Shown here: piece after piece, positions 59,421 through 64,000 of the stretch
Position numbering within the stretch: position 1 is the first letter of the stretch
How the letters are laid out: each line of letters begins with the position of its first letter
Assembly (NCBI GenBank): GCA_034440575.1
Contig: JAOTOL010001466.1
Span: forward strand, 335,001-399,000
Length of the DNA stretch: 64,000 nucleotides
Direction: 5' to 3'
From: Imbricaverruca yamaguchii
Lineage: Eukaryota; Arthropoda; Thecostraca; Neoverrucidae
Notes under the pieces: model-generated
What the model was told of the DNA's origin: nothing
Seen by the model: only the letters and a program-made list of their open reading frames with translations
Database searches by the model: none
Translations under genes and position numbers: made by a program

Positions 59421-59450
59421 GTGAACTATGACCTCACCAGTGATCTACAG
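59421..59450 (+). CDS. possible 30-nt microexon of the membrane protein
   Basis: A strong acceptor (CTTTTTATTTCAG) is followed by GTG AAC TAT GAC CTC ACC AGT GAT CTA CAG and the donor GTAGAC. It is in phase 0, matching the end of the preceding exon, and would add VNYDLTSDLQ after DAYINK. Reading past the donor meets a stop within 17 codons in AT-rich DNA. In CD36-like proteins a short stretch with hydrophobic/Leu-rich residues follows the anchor at this place. The next exon is outside the window or unrecognised, so this is tentative. Confidence 0.35.
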
Positions 59451-59589
59451 GTAGACATAATCTTAAAAATTAATGAATTAATTAACAAATTAATTATTTA
59501 AATGTATTTATTTATTTATTTATAAAATATAAAAATATTAATTACTTAATTTAAAAAAAAATGATTAAAAATTCGGTTCTGTGGCTATC

Positions 59590-59705
59590 GAATGCGTCTC
59601 ATTCGGCGTAACCTGTTCATTGTATCCGGAGACACAAGCAGCAACAAAGTCTCCTCCAGTGACTTGCGCTGTATGACCGACGCAGTCGATGCGCCCCTAA
59701 ACCCA
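59590..59705 (+). repeat. dispersed repeat with GTCGATGCGCCC end
   Basis: The stretch ends GACCGACGCAGTCGATGCGC and CCCTAAACCC. Its start (TTCGGCGTAACCTGTTCATT) resembles CATTCGCCGAATACGGTTCA at 46905, so the family may extend about 100 bp upstream of the conserved end. Confidence 0.45.
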
Positions 59706-60057
59706 GTGACTCGTGTGAGTGGAAGTACCCCAGTGACTGCTGGGTCAATTGGTGCGGGTGGCTCAAGCTTGCCATTCACACCGAATCTATAGATAATACG
59801 CTTGATGTCGTGTCTGGATGAGCGATGAGTGCATCTGATCAGCACTGTTATCGCTCCCAGTCACCCAGATGCCTGGCAACTCTGTGCTGAACTGCTGAAT
59901 GTCCTACTGAACCAGTTCCACGTGATGGAATGAATGTCAGGCGAGCTATTTGCCTTCGTATCGAGGTCACCGGTCATCGGCCGGCCAGTGTGACGTCATC
60001 CGCCCGATACTCACGATGACCGCCTGGTACTGCGTGTGCGTACCAAACCCCCACTGT

Positions 60058-60152
60058 TATCAATCACGATCTGGTATATTGATCATAATCTAGTATATTA
60101 ATGATAATCTGGTATATCAATGATAATCTGGTATGATCACGATCTGGTACTA
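60058..60152. repeat. 23-bp AT-rich repeat, four units
   Basis: ATAATCTGGTATATCAATG units with GATCACGATCTGGTA at both ends. Confidence 0.85.
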
Positions 60153-60264
60153 CGGGCAGCCGCGTGAGAGCTTCCTCTTCACAAGGCAACAGCCACTTTC
60201 CCGGTCGGCGGGCGCTCGCATCGACAAACATTCGACATCAGGCGCAGCTTTCACCCGGGCGACC

Positions 60265-60605
60265 GCGTCATCGCCGCGTCATCGCCGCGTCATCGCCGCG
60301 TCATCGCCGCGTCATCGCCGCGTCATCGCCGCGTCACCGCCGCGTCACCACCGCGTCACCACCGCGTCACCACCGCGTCACCACCGCGTCACCACCGCGT
60401 CACCACCGCGTCACCACCGCGTCACCACCGCGTCACCACCGCGTCACCACCGCGTCACCACCGCGTCACCACCGCGACACCACCGCGACACCACCGCGAC
60501 ACCACCGCGACACCACCGCGACACCACCGCGACACCACCGCGACACCACCGCGACACCACCGCGACACCACCGCGACACCACCGCGACACCACCGCGACC
60601 CCGCC
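60265..60605. repeat. 9-bp array with three successive sequence forms
   Basis: CGTCATCGC (seven units), then CGTCACCAC (about fifteen), then CGACACCAC (about fourteen), in that order. Coding frames across it are repeat artefacts. Confidence 0.97.
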
Positions 60606-60609
60606 TTCC

Positions 60610-61740
60610 ACGGCGACCGGTGTGCACTCCAGCGTGACTCTCTCGACTGGGTCGGGCTCTGAGTCAAGGTGAAGGTGCCGGCCGTCTGCAGACGTGTATG
60701 GCGGTCTGCATGGTGCGCCACTCTGACAGCGGCCGCGGTACTTCCACGCTCGGCGACCGCCTGTCGCGCCTGATAGGCGGCTTGGTCGCGTCTGGCAGGC
60801 GTGTCTGTCGCGCCTGGCAGGCGGCGCTGGCGCCTGCCAGGCACCACGTCCGCCGGCGGTTGGGTGGGGCTCCTTCGAATACAGGAGCGTATTGCAACAG
60901 CCATGCTGGCCACAGTCTTACGGTGACGACTCTGCCATGTGGAGAACGAGTCATGGCTGTTCGAAGGAAAGCTGACGTTGAGAGACTTCAGACATGGGGC
61001 GGACTCGGTAAGTCCCCACAAACTAGCAGCTGTGGTCTGTGGAACGTGTTTGTGGTGGTGTTTCAGCTCGGATAGCTGAGCCAAGTGAAAGTGAAAGAAG
61101 TCATGAAAGTGATGTTCTGTGTTTTGTTCGTGAAATCACGAAGTGTATGCTGTATATTAGGCCTTGGTTATGAAGTGTGCTTATATCGCAGCCTAATGAA
61201 TAAAAGGAGTTACTTGCTTGTATTGAAGGAGTGCACAATTTCCTTCTGGAGCTTGGTTTAATTGTAAGCAAAAGTCTCAACCTGTCTCAACTCATTCCTT
61301 AGCCCGAAGCAACAACATATTGGCTGCAATGGCACAGGCAAAACGAGAGCGTGCGCCATTCCCACAGTACCTACTCTTCTCGAAACACAACAGCCGACAA
61401 GAACAATGAAACAATGGAGCTCACCTTGTTTACTCTCGGCATACGAAAACAATGATAGAAAGGTGAACGAGGCGGAAGATCGGGGCCAGTTGAGGTAAAC
61501 ACGAATCCCGCAGTGAAATACAAAGAATACAGAAAAACGAAAGTAACTTAAGCATCACTGGCAAAGAGGTAATGGTTTCTCATTGTCTACATCACGGCGG
61601 TGAAAATGTAAAATACAGACTAGATCAGGCTGAAACTTTGGAAGGGACCAACTGTTTTAGAAACAACACAGCTAAAGTTGCATATTTTCTGAGTGGAATC
61701 ATTTCGTTTTTATAGTCACGAATACTACCATTGCCAAGAT
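60610..61740. other. no gene seen
   Basis: A GC-rich stretch with CTGGCAGGCG motifs (60790-60845) followed by AT-rich unique DNA. Confidence 0.4.
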
Positions 61741-61754
61741 TACATGGCCTAACG

Positions 61755-61964
61755 CAGGGGCGGGTACAAGGATAATTTGGAGCATGTGACTCGCCCCCAT
61801 GAAAAGATAGCGCCCTTCCGACAGAGCTTCAGTATGCTCCAGTGCACTCCCCCGTCCCCTCCCCCAACGAGTTTTTCTTTCCACTGAAGTCGCCCTTCCA
61901 TGGAAATGTGAATTCTTTCCCATGGAATCGCCACTCCAAATGATAATTCCTGGATCCGCCACTG
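61755..61964. mobile_element. 210-bp MITE with CAGGGGCGG-type ends
   Basis: The left end reads CAGGGGCGGGTACAAGGATA and the right end reversed reads CAGTGGCGGATCCAGGAATT, so the terminal 24 bp pair imperfectly. The interior is non-coding and pyrimidine-rich. No clear target duplication was seen. Starts of the same type occur at 28614, 37822 and 44800. Confidence 0.65.
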
Positions 61965-61969
61965 TTTTG

Positions 61970-62690
61970 CAGCAGTGCAAGTCGCGAAATTAGAGGATGC
62001 CAAGATTTCCGTTGATATGCAGGCCCATTCGTACCACAAAACTTCGAAGACAATAAGCATTTTATATCTGATGAATGGAGTCTATTTTCGTGTTAAATTG
62101 TATAGGATATCTTCTAACTTCCTTGCTTTGCTTCCATCCGAAAAGTCTAATTGAGCCCTTTGTCGAATGGCGGTTGATGCGGAACATTCCACTCTTGAAA
62201 AAAGCATCCAACAATGATTGAGTTATCCACAAACATTCGAGGCAGTACCTTTCAAAGTTACAACCATAGTGGACTAGGTTGAGGGCTGATTTCATGAATT
62301 CCAAGAAACTGCAGAATCTTGCGCTAGTCTGGACGTGTTGTTTTTTTCTCCGCCCACTTGATGCCTCCGACCACTTGATTTGCGCGCATGCAATGAAATA
62401 GCGTTCTAGGTCCAGATAGCACAGCTGGAGTGGTCAGTCGGGTCACGACTTCGGCTCAGGTCACTTGGTTAATCAGCCAGAGGGTCATCATGGGGACAGA
62501 CCCACAGGACACGCTGCTCCCTCTCCATCCCCGATAGTAATATGGGATTAGGACATGGCAAACGGTGATTTATAGCTAATTATGGCTGTTCATTTGAGAA
62601 CGCGATTGGATTCTGTTTTGAAAGCATACATAGGAACGGACCTAGAAATGACATTTTTCCAAAAGTGCGAAGGGTAGATTCTCCCACACT
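61970..62690. other. no gene seen
   Basis: Unique sequence without recognised features. Confidence 0.4.
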
Positions 62691-62699
62691 ATGCCCCTA

Positions 62700-63345
62700 T
62701 GGTGCTTGTACCACGTCCCTGTCCGGTACCACAACCATGCCTGGTACCACAACCATGCTCGGTACCACAACCATGCCTGGTACCACAACCATGCCTGGTA
62801 CCACAGCCATGCCTGGTACCACAGCCATGCCTGGTACCACAGCCATGCCTGGTACCACAACAATTCCTGGTACCACAACCATTCCTGGTGCCACGACCAT
62901 GTACGGTACCACGGCCATGTCCGGTACCACTGCCCTGCCTGTACTGGTACCACTGCCCTGCCTGGTACTGGTACCACTGCCCTGCCTGGTACTGGTACCA
63001 ACGTTCTGCCTGGTGCCACTGTTCTGCCTGGTGCCACTGTCCTGCCTGGTGTCATTGTCCTGCCTGGTGTCATTGTCCTGCCTGGTGTCACTGTCCTGCC
63101 TGGTACCACTGTCCTGCCTGGTACCACCCAGTGACGGTATCACAACCCTGTCCGGTACCACAACCCTGTCCGGTACCACAACCCTGTCCGGTACCACAAC
63201 TCTGTCCGGTACCACAACTCTGTCCGGTACCACAACTCTGTCCGGTACCACAACTCTGTCCGGTACCACAACTCTGTCCGGTACCACAACTCTGTCCGGT
63301 ACCACAACTCTGTCCGGTACCACAACCCTGCCTGGTGCGCGGCTT
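62700..63345. repeat. 18-bp GGTACC array, about 35 units
   Basis: Three sub-blocks: TGGTACCACAACCATGCC, then TGGTGCCACTGTCCTGCC / TGGTGTCATTGTCCTGCC, then CGGTACCACAACTCTGTC. The 18-bp length keeps all frames open as hexapeptide repeats. Confidence 0.96.
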
Positions 63346-63349
63346 CTGT

Positions 63350-64000
63350 GGATGTCACTGTAGTTTCTTCCGTGGATGTCTCCCCCACTCCGCTGTCGCC
63401 TGTCTCGTCTGCGGTCCGGTGTTTGCGGCACGACACGTCCGGGTACACAGTTTGTTCGGAACCCGTGACGGTGTCCGCATTTATCTTCATCACGGGCCTC
63501 GCTCCGAGGCCACACACGTGTTTAGTCGGCGTTGTGCAGCTCTCGGAGGAGACCGCACCCGGTGAAAACGCAGTCGCCTGTTGCCTGTTGTTTTTGTGCT
63601 CCAACCTCCAGATGTAAAGGCGGTCGGGTGGTGGCTTGCCATTTTCAGAGCTTTGTATTCTAAACCTAAGATTTGACCAAAGATTTGACATAAAAGAACA
63701 TTGATAGCTAGTTGGCAATGGCCTAAAGTCGCACTAAATTGGGGTCACGACCTTTGTTGGATTGGGTGGTGGGTTCTGTGATGTTAGCGGTTGGGGATGC
63801 ATGAGAAAATATCCCGTGAAGAAAGGTGTAATTGTCAATCCTTCACTCGAGTGTCACTCGACGCTTTCAGATATGTGTCATGATTTAAGCACCTAATGGT
63901 TTTGCACCACTCTGATAAAATTTTAATAGAATCGCAAGACTGATTACAATAAACGTGATGTGCGTGCCTTTGTACGCCGAGAGTTCTTGCTATCCCACGT
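63350..64000. other. no gene seen
   Basis: Unique sequence to the window end. Confidence 0.4.

Overview
The window reads as nuclear DNA of a multicellular animal, most likely an invertebrate and perhaps a crustacean; the species cannot be fixed from sequence alone. The reasons are GT-AG introns with branch points, tRNA-derived SINEs, a hAT transposon with an 8-bp target duplication, a mariner-like foldback element, long (TA)n and (GA)n microsatellites, and short GC-rich exons lost among long repeat-filled introns. Tandem repeats dominate: more than twenty separate arrays are visible, with periods from 9 to about 130 bp. Almost all long open frames here come from these arrays and are not genes.

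The one confidently recognised gene is VPS37A (ESCRT-I subunit) on the plus strand. Five exons between 12421 and 24456 join in phase to give the C-terminal 281 residues: UEV-like domain, short linker and Mod(r) domain to the stop. The first exon(s) with the start codon were not found. Its introns hold a 4.5-kb array of 73-bp units that stops 31 bp before an exon, a 54-bp repeat that stays in frame, a SINE that abuts a splice acceptor, and long (TA)n and (GA)n tracts. A 28-bp minisatellite begins inside the stop codon.

A second gene model on the plus strand starts in a GC island at 48535. It has an N-terminal exon (48535-48649) ending in a cysteine cluster, a transmembrane exon (56574-56665) behind a duplicated splice acceptor, and a possible 30-nt microexon (59421-59450). 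The layout (short cytosolic tail, Cys cluster, membrane anchor) would suit a CD36/scavenger-receptor-B protein, but the diagnostic ectodomain is outside the window. Two further first-exon candidates lie in GC-rich islands: 6607-6781 on the minus strand and 32767-32818 on the plus strand.

Layout: 0-4.9 kb, minisatellites and a 928-bp foldback element; 4.9-7.1 kb, GC island with an E-box repeat array; 7.1-12.1 kb, AT-rich non-coding DNA; 12.1-24.8 kb, VPS37A; 25-35 kb, arrays of 21, 26, 29 and 42 bp plus two degenerate arrays that switch strand; 35.9-37.1 kb, hAT element; 37-48 kb, SINEs, a TGAC-rich satellite and a homopolymer block that is probably a consensus artefact; 48-60 kb, the membrane-protein gene with many GC-rich minisatellites in its first intron; 60-64 kb, 9-bp and 18-bp arrays and a MITE.
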